A stretch of 64,000 nt of DNA from Hanleya hanleyi (lineage: Eukaryota > Mollusca > Polyplacophora > Lepidopleurida > Hanleyidae). Shown piece after piece: positions 1 to 13,133 of this stretch. Every line of letters starts with the position of its first letter. Position 1 is the first letter of the stretch. The position numbers and the translations under genes are program-made. The stretch is from contig JAVTVY010025338.1 in NCBI GenBank assembly GCA_036873755.1, positions 49,498-113,497 on the forward strand, read 5' to 3'. The notes below the pieces were generated by a model, which was given only the letters and a program-made list of their open reading frames with translations, searched no databases and was not told the origin of the DNA.

Positions 1-3000
1 CATCATATTGCATTCCATGTTCTGAATACACAAATTATTTTGGCTCAAAGTATCCGTTTGATTGTATTTTGATATGTCCAAAAGATCAAATATAACTACA
101 GGACTCCCGAGGTTCATTTTTGCCAATAGCCGAATCTTTGTACTGATTTAGACAACTTTAGTCAACCAAGAACCTATTACCTTTCATAACAAAGACAAGA
201 AAGGGATGGCGATTTCGAAGTCCACGAGTTCTAGTTAAATCAAGAGCTAACACGTTTCCTTCTGTATCAATCTCAGCACCTTCTTTGAAGACTGTATTTT
301 CACAAACCGCTCCTTGTTGTTCTAAATGATGTGTATATGTGAAAATTAGAATATCAAAAGTTTCACAACATTTCAATTCCCCGAATGAAGGATTTCACAA
401 GAAAATATTCAAATAAATCGTTTAGTGAGTTTATTTATTGCAATTTAATTTGAGACTTATTTGATGCCGTACTCAGAATGTTATCGCTGAGATTCTAGAA
501 CCTAACCGAAAAGTTTATTTCTAACGTTGTATTTGATTTATGGCACTAAATAAACCTCCCCATTGAGAACTGAATCCCCGCTAAACCACGACAGGTCGAA
601 AAGCGACATTTTAAACGAATCAGGGGACACAACTCTACGCGGCATATTGAGTTCGCTGGCGAAAAGACCGAACGAACGACAGGTTATGGGAAGCTGACAA
701 GCCTTTTAAAGTTCGAAACATGGAGATTAATTTCTATTTCCTCCAGCGGGGAGGGAGAACATTTGCAGGGAAACAATAAAAAAATCAGCGCCAGTCGGGA
801 TGAGGAGTAGGAAAATGGGAGGGGGGAAGGGTGTTGGAGGATCTAAAATCGGGGAAAGAATGTACCCACAGAGGTTTGTAATGTACCGGTACCGGTAACT
901 TTGTTTTCTGAGAGATTGATTCTGGGGCAACTATTAGGGATGCGATGAGGACATTAACGATCATTTCTGAGCAAGTGTCGCATAAACCACCCGAAGAAAT
1001 TTGGAGCACCTAAGTCATCTACATGCCAACAATGAAATTGGATCCAAAAGCCCCACGCTAATTGATGTAGCTACATTAACATACGAATGCGTTTCTGACA
1101 TGAAGGTACGTTGGCGCAACTAATTCCTCATCCGATGTAAATTTTATCAACATCGTCAGCATGTTTTTCTCAAGATTCCATATGTGGAAAATGTGGAGAT
1201 GTCATAGGTATTCTAAATTATTCCAGGGTGATTAGAGCAAATGTGGATCATATTAGCCCGTAGGACCTTCAGTGACCCTTCGCAAGATATCGAACAGATA
1301 TATCGATGTGCATGTTCCTCAAAACGATCTTCAAAACTATTACCCCATGGGTTTGTTAATGAAATAGGTTGCCCAGGTTATTTCAAGGTATGCAGATGAC
1401 ATTATCCCAAATGCCTTCAATGTTTGGCATATATAGATAATTTCGGTAATATTATATTACACCAGCCCTCATGCTCACCCTCACTGTTGTTCCACTCCGG
1501 CTCAAATTATCTCCAATTTCTACGCCAGCAATCTGGTGCACAAGTTGACGCCGATCGATTGCGAATCGATTTCTCGGTATTATACTGTCAGCTGAACAAA
1601 TGCAACAAATCATCACTTGAATTAGTATCCACACTATCATGACTACCACAGTACCATAGGGATACATACACAGTCCACACACTATTGTCAATTTGACCTG
1701 TTTTATGTGGATCTGTAAATAAACCTTGAAAGCCATGATAGGGAATTTGAATCGGGAAATTGAATCATTTCCTTGAAGCATCCCAGTGGATTATACAGCT
1801 TTATCGCCGCATAATGATTTATAATATTGTGCTCCAGACAACACAGAGGGGTCAGTTATTATTGATGTTATCTGGGGTGGCTGATTATCAGTGGTCAGCC
1901 GAACGAGTCAGAAGCACTGACCGTGTCGACACGCTGACATACATGCGTAAATGTACTACACTTATAGATCGGTCACCTGGCGGTCATCTCGACAATTATC
2001 CATAAATGGCGTAATATCGTGACCGAAAGTAGTTCCATTTGCTATCATCAACCACAGCTGAGGAATACTAAGGCCCTCGGTGACTAATTATTTATAAGCC
2101 ACATACATCACATACAGAAATAGAACACTAGGTCCATGTAAATACTATCCCCCCCCGCCCATTACAGTACTAAAATACACGGTACATAATCCCTTATTTT
2201 CTGAAATGTGTAATTAATATACTTAGTTCGTGGAACCGATATCAACATATCTAAAGTAGTTCCGTCCTATAATCTGTGATATAGTGCCGGTATTAATTTA
2301 TTCTGTGAAGGTATACGCTTACTCGTGTACCTATTGGAATCCTAATTAACGGGGAGAAATCGGAAATAGATATCGATTCTGTCCCAGACTGAACATAATT
2401 AATTGGTTTCTATTTACCCTTTTCTACGAACAAGACACTAGGCGTATGCCAGATGAATATCATAGAACTGTGTATAGTGTACCGTTACAATAGAACCGAA
2501 GATATCGAGCAAAATTACATTAGAAAATCGCACAATGGGGACAATAGAAATTCCCAGTTCGTACGATGAAGACTGTATTTAGTCGGTAGGGAGGACATGC
2601 TGAGTATGACTTGAAGATTATAACAATGCATTCGACTAAAGGATTCCAGTCTTATTGAAACGAGCTCTTATAAACTCAATCAATGAAATTCAGATTATTA
2701 TTATGTCGTTCGTTGTGTCATTGGGTCGTGCTAAGCCAACTGCATGATGATCATTTGAAATAGTCGCCGATCTTGAAGACAATCATACACAGTCCATAGA
2801 AGATCCAATTAACTTCTTAAAATTTTAAGCCACACACATTCACTTACACATCTGATACGAAATAAAAACATAGTATTTCAGAATAGTATTTCGGTACTAT
2901 CTCCATCTGTCTTGTATCTCCATTTCCCATTGATATATACCTGGTATTCATTCGTTTTCCTTCAACCGTTCCAATTACAGTGATGAATTCATCAAGAATA

Positions 3001-5300
3001 AAATGCACAAAAAGGAGCATAACAAATGTGTGACGGCCTCTATGATGGCAGCCATTTTGAATTTCTCCATGCTTCAATGATCATGTAAGCTGGTCAAATA
3101 TTAGGTCAATATACCGCATGCGTGTATTTCGTTCTGGGTCATAGACAAAATTGTGTTTGAGAGGATGAGACTGAGATTAAGTATGAATCAAGATCATGTA
3201 GACGGGTTTGAGTCTTGGAAAAGACAGCCCTCTCGCCGCTTTCATCTAATTACTCATCCTCGCGAGCCAATGTAGCGATCGATCCTAACACTGGCTTGGT
3301 TAGTTTCTGATAGCAGTTCGGGATGGATATAAATAGCAAAAGAGGTTTTCTCTTAATCGACCCAATCAGTAAACGCGCTAAGCCAGCTCATTACGCCAAT
3401 CCGCTGCAAGGTTTGAGGTGTGAATTTCATCGCTGGTCAAACTACTTTGATGTCAGGCTGAACTCGACATCGTAAACCGCAGGCTTGGGATACCGACATG
3501 CCAATTCAAAACAACCTCGGGGGATGAATGTACGAGATTGTATAACAGAGGCAATCACTCAAGAACTCATTCGAATCACCACTGAAAAATGTCCAGGTAA
3601 ACCCTCTCCGAGGATTTGGGATTTATCTGGACATGTGAAGATGCATATTACTCTGAGTATCAAATCGTCAAACATTTCTGCCAAAAAAAAAAGGATCGGA
3701 ATGCCAAAGTTGGCCAAAGTTATCTCCACGGACGGCAGCTTTGAAAGGGAAACCGACCATATCACTCTACTGGCTTCAGATTGTATACCTTCTATATACT
3801 GTCAGACATACCGACATATAAGGAGAATGGGTGACAAAAGAAACGAGGTCTTTCCGGGAGTTCGTTATTCAATGAATGATACTTTTACTCTCTATCTTGA
3901 TGACATATTGTCATGGTTTGTTGAAAAAAAAAATCATGTATATGACTGAACAATATCACAGGAGTTCAGAGATACACTACTTTCGCCCATGATTTCGCAA
4001 GATAGACCGGATCGACCAGCACGGCTTTGAAGTGCACTTGCTGATGTGAAATGTACGGTGACAGCCGAATTTCATTGGTCGTTGAGAATCTCAACAACTG
4101 ACCCTGTCCGTTTCTATGGTCGGATCCGGAATTCTGGATAAGTTGAGCACGAAGTGTCAGTCCATCGCACAGTGCCCTACATACGATACGCGACAGAACT
4201 GTTCCGAAGGCTGGAAATCTGGGAATATCCACAAGGGATATAATGGACATAAACTTCAAACATAAACCAAAATTCTTCAAAACAACTCAAATCCCAGAAA
4301 CAAATCTAACCATTTCCCGATCGAGGAACAAAACAGCTCAGTGCATATCGCTGATATTTTATTGTTATGCTGTGAATCATACAAGATGGTTGAATCGTTA
4401 GATGTATGGTGTTACCATTGCTGTTCTGAAGGCTCAACAGTACAGCAGGACTTGTGTGCACATTCCTCCGCTGCTGAGCAACAGTGCATGCACACCAACC
4501 ACTGCATCCAAAATCGATTTTCAATAGGCCTACCATCGTCAAACCAGTTGCAGCTTTCCTTCAATAATTCTATTTCTGGCACCTCATTTACTCCTACAGT
4601 TAAGGCCAGCTGACTGCAGCGCGATGGAGTCCAATGGTCTCTCATGTAGTCCAATGGTCTCTCATGTAGTGGGTTATGGTAGTGTCAGAGGATTTGGATT
4701 ATCTGTTAGTCCATTCATGGGTTTATGAGAGATAACTGCTCAACTGTTCGGTAGACTTGCTCCCAGTCTCAATTAATGGTAGCTCACGGGATTATGAAAG
4801 CTAGGAAACATGGATGGTAGTTTCATCCAGTGACTCCGCGAAAACGTAAGAAGATCCAAAGTGGCTGAATGGATAATCTGGTTCAGAAATAAATCTATTT
4901 CCATGTGCGTCCGCTCGTCTTCTGCGGTAACATATCGCTGTAGATGTGTACTATTGTCGACCATTTATAACGGTATGCGAGAACCGAACGTCGAGCTCTT
5001 CAAGAGGAAAGTCTTTGATCTTTGTCGGCCGTCAAATCAACATTTCAATCCACGGCTATCGACCTTTAAATCGGTTATCGACATCCATATGTAAAACAAC
5101 TCCGCCAACAGACGGTTACCGCCCACTGTAATATACTGGGGGCAAATAGGCCCAGGTAAATCTCTATTGATATGACTGGGTTCGCGCAGATGTTTCATGT
5201 GATGTTTCAATGAGGTGCAATCTAGGTAAACCAATATGGTATGGGTTATATTCAGTGATATTATATATACCTGCGTTTACTGAGATGAGGTGGTGATATT
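1..5300. other. no gene recognised; AT-rich intergenic DNA
   Basis: Short open frames only. A tandem 21-bp duplication (GTCCAATGGTCTCTCATGTA) lies at about 4626-4668. The stretches 3250-3285 and 3600-3645 resemble 55713-55755 and 55759-55800 (shared GAGGATTTGGGATT/GAGGATTTAGGGATT context), so part of 3.2-3.7 kb is dispersed repeat. Confidence 0.6.
4134..4280. repeat. dispersed repeat shared with 49.2 kb (inverted)
   Basis: About 120 bp match the reverse complement of 49159-49286 at roughly 80-85 percent, including TGGATAAGTTGAGCACGAAG, GTCAGTCCATCGCACAGTGC and AATATCCACAAGGGATAT. No coding function is recognised. Confidence 0.75.
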
Positions 5301-5320
5301 ATTTGTTTAACATGAGTAAG

Positions 5321-5362
5321 TACATGAGCAGTGTGACTAACGTCACAGGACCTACGAAGTAG
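5321..5362 (+). repeat. 42-bp direct repeat, copy 1
   Basis: Appears identical to 6453-6494. Contains the palindromic stretch GTGACTAACGTCAC. The two copies lie 1132 bp apart and bracket the TTAA-flanked MITE. A related GTGACGTCACTGGACCTA sits at about 15594. Confidence 0.85.
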
Positions 5363-5427
5363 GGTTTGATATGATTTAAGTGTGTATCTTGTCCTAAGAC
5401 TGACCATTTCCATGGTCGTAGGAGGCA

Positions 5428-5898
5428 TTAACCCTATCTGGCCTGGGCTTTTTTGGACCTGTTGTGGCCTGGGGGGGGGCCGAAATGGCCCTCCCTAATT
5501 ATTTTTCTTACCCCTTGAGCCAGGGGGCTGAAACTTACCACACTATACCCTTGGGTCAAGCTCTACCAGAAAATGTAAAACAATCCAAGATGGCCGCCTT
5601 GATGACGTCCCAGTGACGTCATTTTCAAAAACAGCATTTTTTGTCCGATTTTTCAGTCAGATTTTCCGATTTTTTTATTTATGCAATTTCTCCGCAAAAG
5701 CTGCTTGATAAATTAGTAAATATTAATGTGATATGAAATAAAATAGTTTTCGCCTGCTTTTCATCGCAGAAAAGCAGAAATTTTGAAGAAATATGACTAA
5801 AACATCACTTTTCTGGGACCCCACGTGGCCGCCATCTTGAATTTTCCCATGATCCTCTGCTCAAGGGCCCCCCCCCCCCCCATGCCAGGTAGGGTTAA
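5428..5898. mobile_element. TTAA-flanked piggyBac-like MITE
   Basis: The left end is TTAA then CCCTATCTGGC, and the right end is GCCAGGTAGGG then TTAA. This is an 11-bp terminal inverted repeat with one mismatch inside a TTAA duplication. PiggyBac (and Kolobok) transposons duplicate TTAA, and piggyBac termini commonly begin CCCT or CCYT. Runs of G (about 5471) and C (about 5868) extend the pairing. The interior has no open frame of note and includes the phrase AAGATGGCCGCC and a CAGTGACGTCATTTT block. The element is non-autonomous. Diverged relatives lie at 9.6-10.2 and 11.4-12.0 kb. Confidence 0.75.
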
Positions 5899-6452
5899 GA
5901 CATGTTTTTGCCAATTTTCTAGATCACCTAATTAGTTGAGAAATTAGGCCAGAAAGCAAGTCACATTGACCTTGACCCAATTAGGTCAGGTCACACTGAC
6001 ATTGACCTAATTAAGCGCATTTTCTTGGCCTTGGGAGGCATTAGGACATTTTTGGCCAATTTCGAGGCTTATAGGTCACCAAAGTAGGTCAAATTTTCAT
6101 CAAAAGTAGGTCAGCACAGAACTTGCTGGTAACAGTCCCCTAATTCACGTTCATGTCAAAAATCAAGGTTCTAATGTCAACGGTTCTCTTTATTTTGCCG
6201 GAGAAAGGATTCGGATGGACTGACTGACTGACTCAATCACTCATTACCGGACAATTTGCAAAAAAGAGCCTACTTCGTCGGAATATGAGCGTATGGAGTG
6301 CATACCAGCTCCCTCTCACCCTAACCTGTTTTCGTATTATTATTTCGGTTTCAGGTCCGTCTACCTGACCCCATAGTTATTCCGACAAAATTTGAAAGAA
6401 ATCCACTAAGCCGTTTAAAGTCAAAGGATCGTTTAATTCCACGGTATATATA

Positions 6453-6494
6453 TACATGAGCAGTGTGACTAACGTCACAGGACCTACGAAGTAG
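6453..6494 (+). repeat. 42-bp direct repeat, copy 2
   Basis: Second copy of the block at 5321-5362. A separate direct repeat (6095-6170 against 6630-6705, starting TTTCATCAAAAGTAGGTCAG) straddles it, so the region was duplicated in more than one step. Confidence 0.85.
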
Positions 6495-7513
6495 AGTAGG
6501 CATTAGGAATCGAACGCGAACTGAACTCTTGGAAATCCCCACCCCCAGTTGAAATCCTGCCTATATTAAGATGGGCACCGCCCAAGTCAGAATCGCCAGT
6601 GATTTTCATCAAAAATCACCAGGAATTTTCATCAAAAGTAGGTCAGCTCAGAACTTGTTGGTAACAGTCTTCTAATGCGCCTTCATTCCAAAATTAAATA
6701 ACGATCGCCGATTTAATTTTACAATTTTTTAACTAAAGGAAACAGATTGAATAATAAAGGTTCAGTAGATTTCAAGCTTTACGTGTGAAAATACATTTAC
6801 ATCTCTTTAATGGTTTTCAGTGTCCTTGTCCAGGATCAAAACAACTTTTTGAATCACATTATTTTCCCAACAATACAACAAATTTTTATATATAGTACTA
6901 TAGTAGAAAGGTAGCATTTATGTAGTTTACGGTAATTCAACTCAAGACCAACACCTTCTCTGCACAAGATATAATGATTCTATGTCATTCTCCTGAGCAT
7001 AACCGGTACAAAGACGAATAAATAGCGTCTCTACATCACGTTGTTATCTAGATATATGAGACAACACATTTTGGATATCGGCAATCTGATGAATGTACTA
7101 TTCCGGTTTTCTTGTTTCACATTATATTCTATGACGGTTGATCGGTGATTTTCTTCATTGATAAACGTTAAACCACCTCAGCTTCGTTGTGTAAATCGGA
7201 ATTGCATTGCTGTGACACACCAACTCACTCCGTGGCAGTGATTCTGTATCCCCTAATCAAGGAATCAAAATGGATCAAGATTTGAAATGACAAGAAAAAT
7301 TTAGACATATTTTGTTCACACATGTAATTTTTTGTTTAAATTATATCCAAGTGTGATATATAGTCAATATTCAAGAGGTACAAAAAAAACTCAAGTTATC
7401 ATATTTTCACATCATGACCAAAGTTACTTTATCTAGTTAAATTCTACCAAAAGAAGACCCTTTAAACATGCCGTCATGGCTTTGTTTCACCCTCAGTAAA
7501 CTTTTATCAGTGA

Positions 7514-7920
7514 GGTCTCCTCGTGTATTATATGTCTAGGCCTGGCCTGATGACTTGGTGGAGGTCTCCTCGTGTATTATATGTCTAGGCCTGGCCTGAT
7601 GACTTGGTGGAGGTCTCCTCGTGTATTATATGTCTAGGCCTGGCCTGATGACTTGGTGGAGGTCTCCTCGTGTATTATATGTCTAGGCCTGGCCTGATGA
7701 CTTGGTGGACGTCTCCTCGTGTATTATATGTCTAGGCCTGGCCTGATGACTTGGTGGAGGTCTCCTCGTGTATTATATGTCTAGGCCTGGCCTGATGACT
7801 TGGTGGAGGTCTCCTCGTGTATTATATGTCTAGGCCTGGCCTGATGACTTGGTGGACGTCTCCTCGTGTATTATATGTCTAGGCCTGGCCTGATGAGTTG
7901 GTGGAGGTCTCTTCGTGTGC
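7514..7920 (+). repeat. 49-bp minisatellite, 8.3 copies
   Basis: Unit starts (GGTCTCCTCG...) occur every 49 bp from 7514 to 7906. The copies are almost identical, so the array is young. A G-to-C variant (GGACGTCTCC) opens copies 5 and 8 only, 147 bp apart, suggesting amplification as a three-unit block. The unit has GGCCTGGCC and AGGCCT palindromes. There are no unique spacers, so it is not CRISPR-like. Confidence 0.97.
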
Positions 7921-8693
7921 TTATGGTTAGAATTTAATACAACTAGCATAAAACGGTGATTTGCCCTTGTTTACTGTCCCCGACCTTCCGAGATCTGTCT
8001 CGGGTACCATCCTGGACGCCTTAAAGTCACAGTTCAGAATTAAACTATCTAGAGGTGCTATCCATAGCGATCGACATTGGAGACTTAATTCAGCCATCCA
8101 CTCTGCTGACAGATATAATCACCCCATGTAAGATAATAAGCTGGCTAATAAGGATATAGGACATCGGTTTCTGATCCACTAACATAGTCATTTACCTTTG
8201 ATTCTTTGTGGCGATTTTATAACCAAGAATACTGCAGGAAAAACAAACACATTTGGAGAAAAAAATCCATTCTTGTTCGCCACTAATGATACCCCTTCCC
8301 CCAATGCTAAAATTGTGCCGTACGAATCTGCCTAAATTGACAGAAACCTGTCAAGCCGTTTAGGAATGCAAGAACTGAAAAACAAACAAAAAATAGTTCA
8401 ATATGCTCCAATACACCTCGGCTATTAGTTATTGTCTCATTCAGCAATCATGCATCGTATAAGATGTATTTTTGGAACTTTTACAACATCATGTAGTTTA
8501 TGTGATCCAGTAGGGTTGCGTGTAGCTCTCTCATTTTAGAAATACATAGGAAGGTGAGCCAGGTCAGCTTTTGTCAAGGCCTTAATTGATGGGTAAAAAT
8601 ATGCGCTGAGGTTCTGGTAGAGCATGACCAAATTATTAGCACAAAATATACCCTTCTAAAAAGCTAAGCTATTCTAACTTAATTGAATATGGA

Positions 8694-9095
8694 ATATGAA
8701 TTCGGAGATCTTAGACTTAACATATAGGAATTTGACCTTTAAAAAATAGATCAAGGTCAGTGATATTCAATAGACTTCAGGTTGTATAAATTTGGACAAT
8801 GTAGATATAATCCTTCATGAAATATTGTACTAAATAAAATTTGACCTTGATAAAATAGGTCAAGGTGAGTAATCTTCAACCCACCTCTGGACCATCGCCA
8901 CATAGTATTAATTTGGAAAGCCTAGCAATATTTCTTCATGTTATATCATCATAAACAGTATATGACCTTGAAAAAATAGGTCAAAGTCAGTCAACTGGGC
9001 TAGGCTTCTAGTCAATCACCAGTTGCATATGTTATATGAATTTGGAGACCCTGGCTTTAATCCTTCAAACAACGAAGAGAATTGGCAGCCGAAAG
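8694..9095 (+). repeat. diverged ~120-bp tandem repeat with AGGTCAAGGTCA
   Basis: About three copies. Each has TTGACCTT, then a short AT spacer, then TAGGTCAAGGTCAG (or one-base variants), followed by a segment ending in a TAATCCTTCA-like block. The same family recurs at 19741-20110. Confidence 0.85.
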
Positions 9096-9600
9096 GGCTT
9101 CGCCAGCAGTTGTTAACGTAGCCCAAATGTCCACCAAGAGCTTTCGTATGTAGGCTATATCTTACATTGTGCACTGTATCGTTCTGCGATGTATTAACAG
9201 AAGAACACAATATTCATGAAGATAGACACAGTAATTATTTATGGACAATGGCTAGCTACTGAATGCTGGACCTGATGCTTAGTATTTAGCTAGTGTGTAT
9301 ATACATACAGCCTCTGTACTTGTATACTATCCAATTTTTCCATATGGTCAGTCGTGTTAATAAACTCAGCATATAGGAAAAAACAATTCGGACGATGGTT
9401 ATCAACTGAATGTCGAATCTGACTCTAGCTTATCAATACCCTCATTTAAGTATTGTCTCATAGTATGTGTACCAAGTTTGGTGGCTCTAAACCACTTGCA
9501 ATGGTATCAACGAACGCTATCTGTGAGAGACAGACATACAGACACACATTTCAGGCCAGCTCTTTTATTAGTATAGATTAATTCCTTAATCGAATGCTAT

Positions 9601-10190
9601 CTTTGTTATAGTGAAGTGGCTCAGCAAAATGATCGTGACACGCTGGTCCAAAGCACCAAACTTGGCACATCCATCACTTGAGGCATACAGAACAATATCA
9701 GAATGGGTGCCCATTGCTCTGGACCGTGTGACGCCCTCTGGTCCCCTAAAGGGCATATAAGGGGAACTATTATCATTGAAAAAATAGTTAGCTTCCCAAT
9801 AGCTTCATTATTTTCGTTATCATTGAGGCTAGGGAGCTGAAACTTGCCACACTTCTTTGGTCCCAGTGCTACCAGAAAATGTAACAAAACTGAAGATGGC
9901 CTCTATGCTGATGTCACAGTGACGTCATATTATAAAAAATAAACCATTTTATTGACGATTTTTCGGATCAATTTTTCAAACATTTTACTTGCGCAATTTT
10001 CTTCGCCTAAATTGTCTTATAAATTAGTAAATAATCATCTGATGTGATATAAAATATTATTGGGCACTGCAAAATACACCAATATTGAGGAAAATACGAC
10101 AAAAACTAAATTTTCCAGCTACACCACCGTGTCGTCAATTCTGAATTTATCCACGATGCTCTTTACCGAGAATTTAATGGCCCTAATATG
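9601..10190 (+). repeat. dispersed repeat, left arm of large inverted pair
   Basis: Shares about 580 bp with the reverse complement of 11400-11985. Shared landmarks are GTGACACGCTGGTCCAAAGC, a GCTACCAGAAAATGT block, a CAGTGACGTCAT-like block and TTAGTAAATAATC. By eye the identity is about 70-75 percent. The central part is also related to the MITE at 5428-5898. No coding frame is supported. Confidence 0.8.
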
Positions 10191-10984
10191 ATTTGTTATA
10201 AAGACACAAAGTGCTAGCTCTAAACAGTTGCGAGCACCAAAGAAAAGTTCATTGGGAAGAGGGGGGGGGGGGGGGAGCTGAATCCACCAATAACCATGGA
10301 ACACATGATCCTCCCTGTTCAGTATCATTTTTCTTACGGCGTACATACAGAGCCGGCATATAATTAGAGTAGTGCACGAGTACTAAACCATGCAAATGTA
10401 ATGGTCTTGGCGCCCAATGGAATATATTAGATGTAGTTTTAGACTCCTCCCCCCAATCTGCCTCTGAACCTGAAATCGTCCTAAGCAGTGCACTCCCAAT
10501 CATGTCAATTGCGATGGATAGAAGTACACGTGTTTCAGCTATCCCGACGTAATTCCACGACCTTTCAGAAAAAAGTCTCGGCCTCCAACAGGCGTAAGAT
10601 GCCGTTTTCGGGGTTTTTTTTTTAGGTTCACCCTCACTCTTCAAACGAAGTTTCGTACCGTACCATTCCGTCCAAAACTGTGGCTATATACGGCGGTCAC
10701 AAATAAACAAACAGAGACGCGTAGAACTAAACACGCGGGTGTTAACATTTATTAATTCAGCTATTTATCCCTCAAACTTGAAAGTAGAAAGATTGAAATT
10801 GGAGCGATAAGCAAGAGGTGGGGAAAAATGTCGACGTCTGGCGACTGAAAAGCAACCATATGACTCCACAGGAAAGCTTTCCTCGGCATCCCACATGCAG
10901 ACCCGAGAATACGGTGGATGCTCGGATGTAGCTTATAGTATCTCAGCCGCGCTTTTATTGCAGTGGTTCATGTGGAGACCGTGA

Positions 10985-11060
10985 AGCATCCACAAGGCCC
11001 CTAGCACCGGCTTAAGCGGAATTAGATACGCTAGTTCGGGAGCTGTGATGACAGATCAGC
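10985..11060. repeat. dispersed block GGCCCCTAGCACCGGCTTAA
   Basis: Shares about 40 bp (GCATCCACAAGGCCCCTAGC to GCGGAATTAGATAC) with 18365-18412 at about 88 percent, with weaker similarity downstream. Likely a dispersed repeat of unknown class. I considered a tRNA-derived SINE but could not fold a tRNA. Confidence 0.55.
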
Positions 11061-11399
11061 TCGAACAAATAACTCATCGGATGTTAATGGATGAGCATCG
11101 AGGACGTCTGATGGAGTAAAGACCTCAACAGGCGGTAAACCTGGCAAATACAAGAATACCCAGAAAAACTAATCTGTCCCGCCTTGAGCATTTTCATCTT
11201 ATTTTCCATTTTACGAGATGGAAAGCTGAATTGACAAGGTTTACATGGATAAGGGCGATTGTTTCCTTTTACACAGGCGACTATATAAACCTAATTGGTC
11301 TCGGTGGTTTCAGCCACCCCACTCCCTTCTCAGAGAACTTTCCCCTGGTGATCCATAATGAAGAGATGTTGAGAGCTGTAACTTAGCGCATTTATAGCT

Positions 11400-11985
11400 T
11401 ATGATATTGAGGTTATTTTGAGCCTGTAGCACAATACTCGGAGCAGAGCATCATGAGTAAATTCAAAATGGATGACATTATGGTGTAACTGGGAAATTCT
11501 GTTTTCGTCGTATTTCTTCAAAATTAATGTGTTTTTCTTCGTAAAAGTGCTCAAAAGTATTTTATCTCAAATAAACGATTATTTACTAATTTACCAAGCA
11601 GTTTCAGCGAAGAAAATTGTGCAAATAAAAAATTGAAAAAATCGGCCCGAAAATCGTCCACAAAATGGCTTATGTTTGGAATATGATGTCACTGTTATGT
11701 CATCATGGCCACCATCTTCGATTTTGTGACATTTTCTGGTAGCGCTTGAACCAGTGATACAGTGTGGCAAGTTTCCCAGCCTGAAGGATAATAAAAATAA
11801 CGTAGCTGTTAGGAGGCTAACTATTCTTTGTTAGTTCTGGGGGCCAGAGGGCATCACAGAGCCCAGAGCAACGGACACCCCTTCTGATATTGTTCTATAT
11901 GCCTCAAATGAAGAGTGTGCCAAGTTTGGTGCTTTGGACTAGCGTGTCACAATGTTCCCATAATATGGCACTAAGCCACGTCATA
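11400..11985 (-). repeat. dispersed repeat, right arm of large inverted pair
   Basis: This is the reverse-orientation partner of 9601-10190. Read on the minus strand it carries the same ordered blocks. The roughly 1.2-kb spacer between the arms has no recognisable gene. Confidence 0.8.
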
Positions 11986-11999
11986 ATTATCGGTGTTGA

Positions 12000-13130
12000 C
12001 TTTCGCCACGCGAACGAAAGTTACCAACGCCCTTTGAGGAGATGAACGGAGATAATTCCATTTTGTGTATTTTTGTTCACATGTGCATTTAGTCCAAATG
12101 TGACAAAACTACATACAGAATCTTTGCGTTTTATCCTGAGTTAGGAAATTTGCGGAACGTCAGACAGAAACGATTGCAAAACGGGTATGAAGACGTGGAT
12201 GTATCTGCAGCGTTCATGTTTTACAATCATATTTATCCGACTGAAGCCTCAAGCTCCGAGACTAGCAGAGGCTTCTAAACCAATGTTTATTGAATTTTAA
12301 TTTACTCATTCTGGTCCGATATTGTTATTCCATAGTACATCATCTATAGCTTACGTTTGCGGATTAGTCTTAATATGGCTACAGAATGTGTGACGTTTAC
12401 ATGCGAATAACTCCTTTGTATGTAACGGTATAATGAGGTCAATTTTTCTACTCGATGCAAAACCTGTCAAATCATACTATTCTTGAAATAGTACATGCTG
12501 AAATATCACTACGATATGCGATCTTCAACTGCATAAAACGGATTTTATAATTGACCAAAATGTGCTCCGTGACCCACTTTTGGTATATTTGAGGTATTTT
12601 AAAAAAATCTGGTAACAGAAATATGAAATCCATTCTGACTTCTTTCAAATACTAGATTGTGCGAATATATAGTTTTGGTTTGTGATCTCATATTTTTTGT
12701 TACCAGAGAACATCCAGCTATAAATACCTCAAAAATACACAAAAAATGGGCTAGGGAGCATAGTTTGAACAATCCATTATTTATTTATTTAGGGGTTTTT
12801 TCGAGACTGATATTTCGATATTTAAACTTCACGAACAAGAAATCGTCTTGCTCACCGTCACACGCAAAGGAGTTTTCCCCATATAAACTGCGTCAAATAT
12901 TAGTACCGACGTACACGATCGATGAGCGTATGCTCATTCCAAAGAACTACAGGTAAAAACATTCAAACGCCAGAAACGCAGGCAGCACAGTGCTATATAA
13001 AATCCCCGTATTTAACAATGACATATGGGCCTACCTGTCAACTAATAAAGATTGTCGTCCATTTATTGGCATTCTAAACTCTAAGGATTCTAAAGGGTCA
13101 AACGCTAGTAGTATACGAAGGCAGAATCTC
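12000..13130. other. no gene or repeat recognised
   Basis: AT-rich DNA with no coding similarity that I can identify; one 99-codon plus-strand frame at 12657-12956 has no recognisable domain. Confidence 0.5.
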
Positions 13131-13133
13131 TTA

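Noticed and set aside
3485..3949. 154-codon plus-strand frame
   Set aside because: It begins at TTG, has no recognisable domain, crosses A-rich runs, and part of it belongs to a block also found near 55.76 kb.
7514..7920. CRISPR-like array
   Set aside because: Uniform 49-bp tandem units with no unique spacers, in eukaryotic DNA.
10985..11060. tRNA gene or tRNA-derived SINE head
   Set aside because: I could not form a cloverleaf or place A and B boxes with normal spacing.
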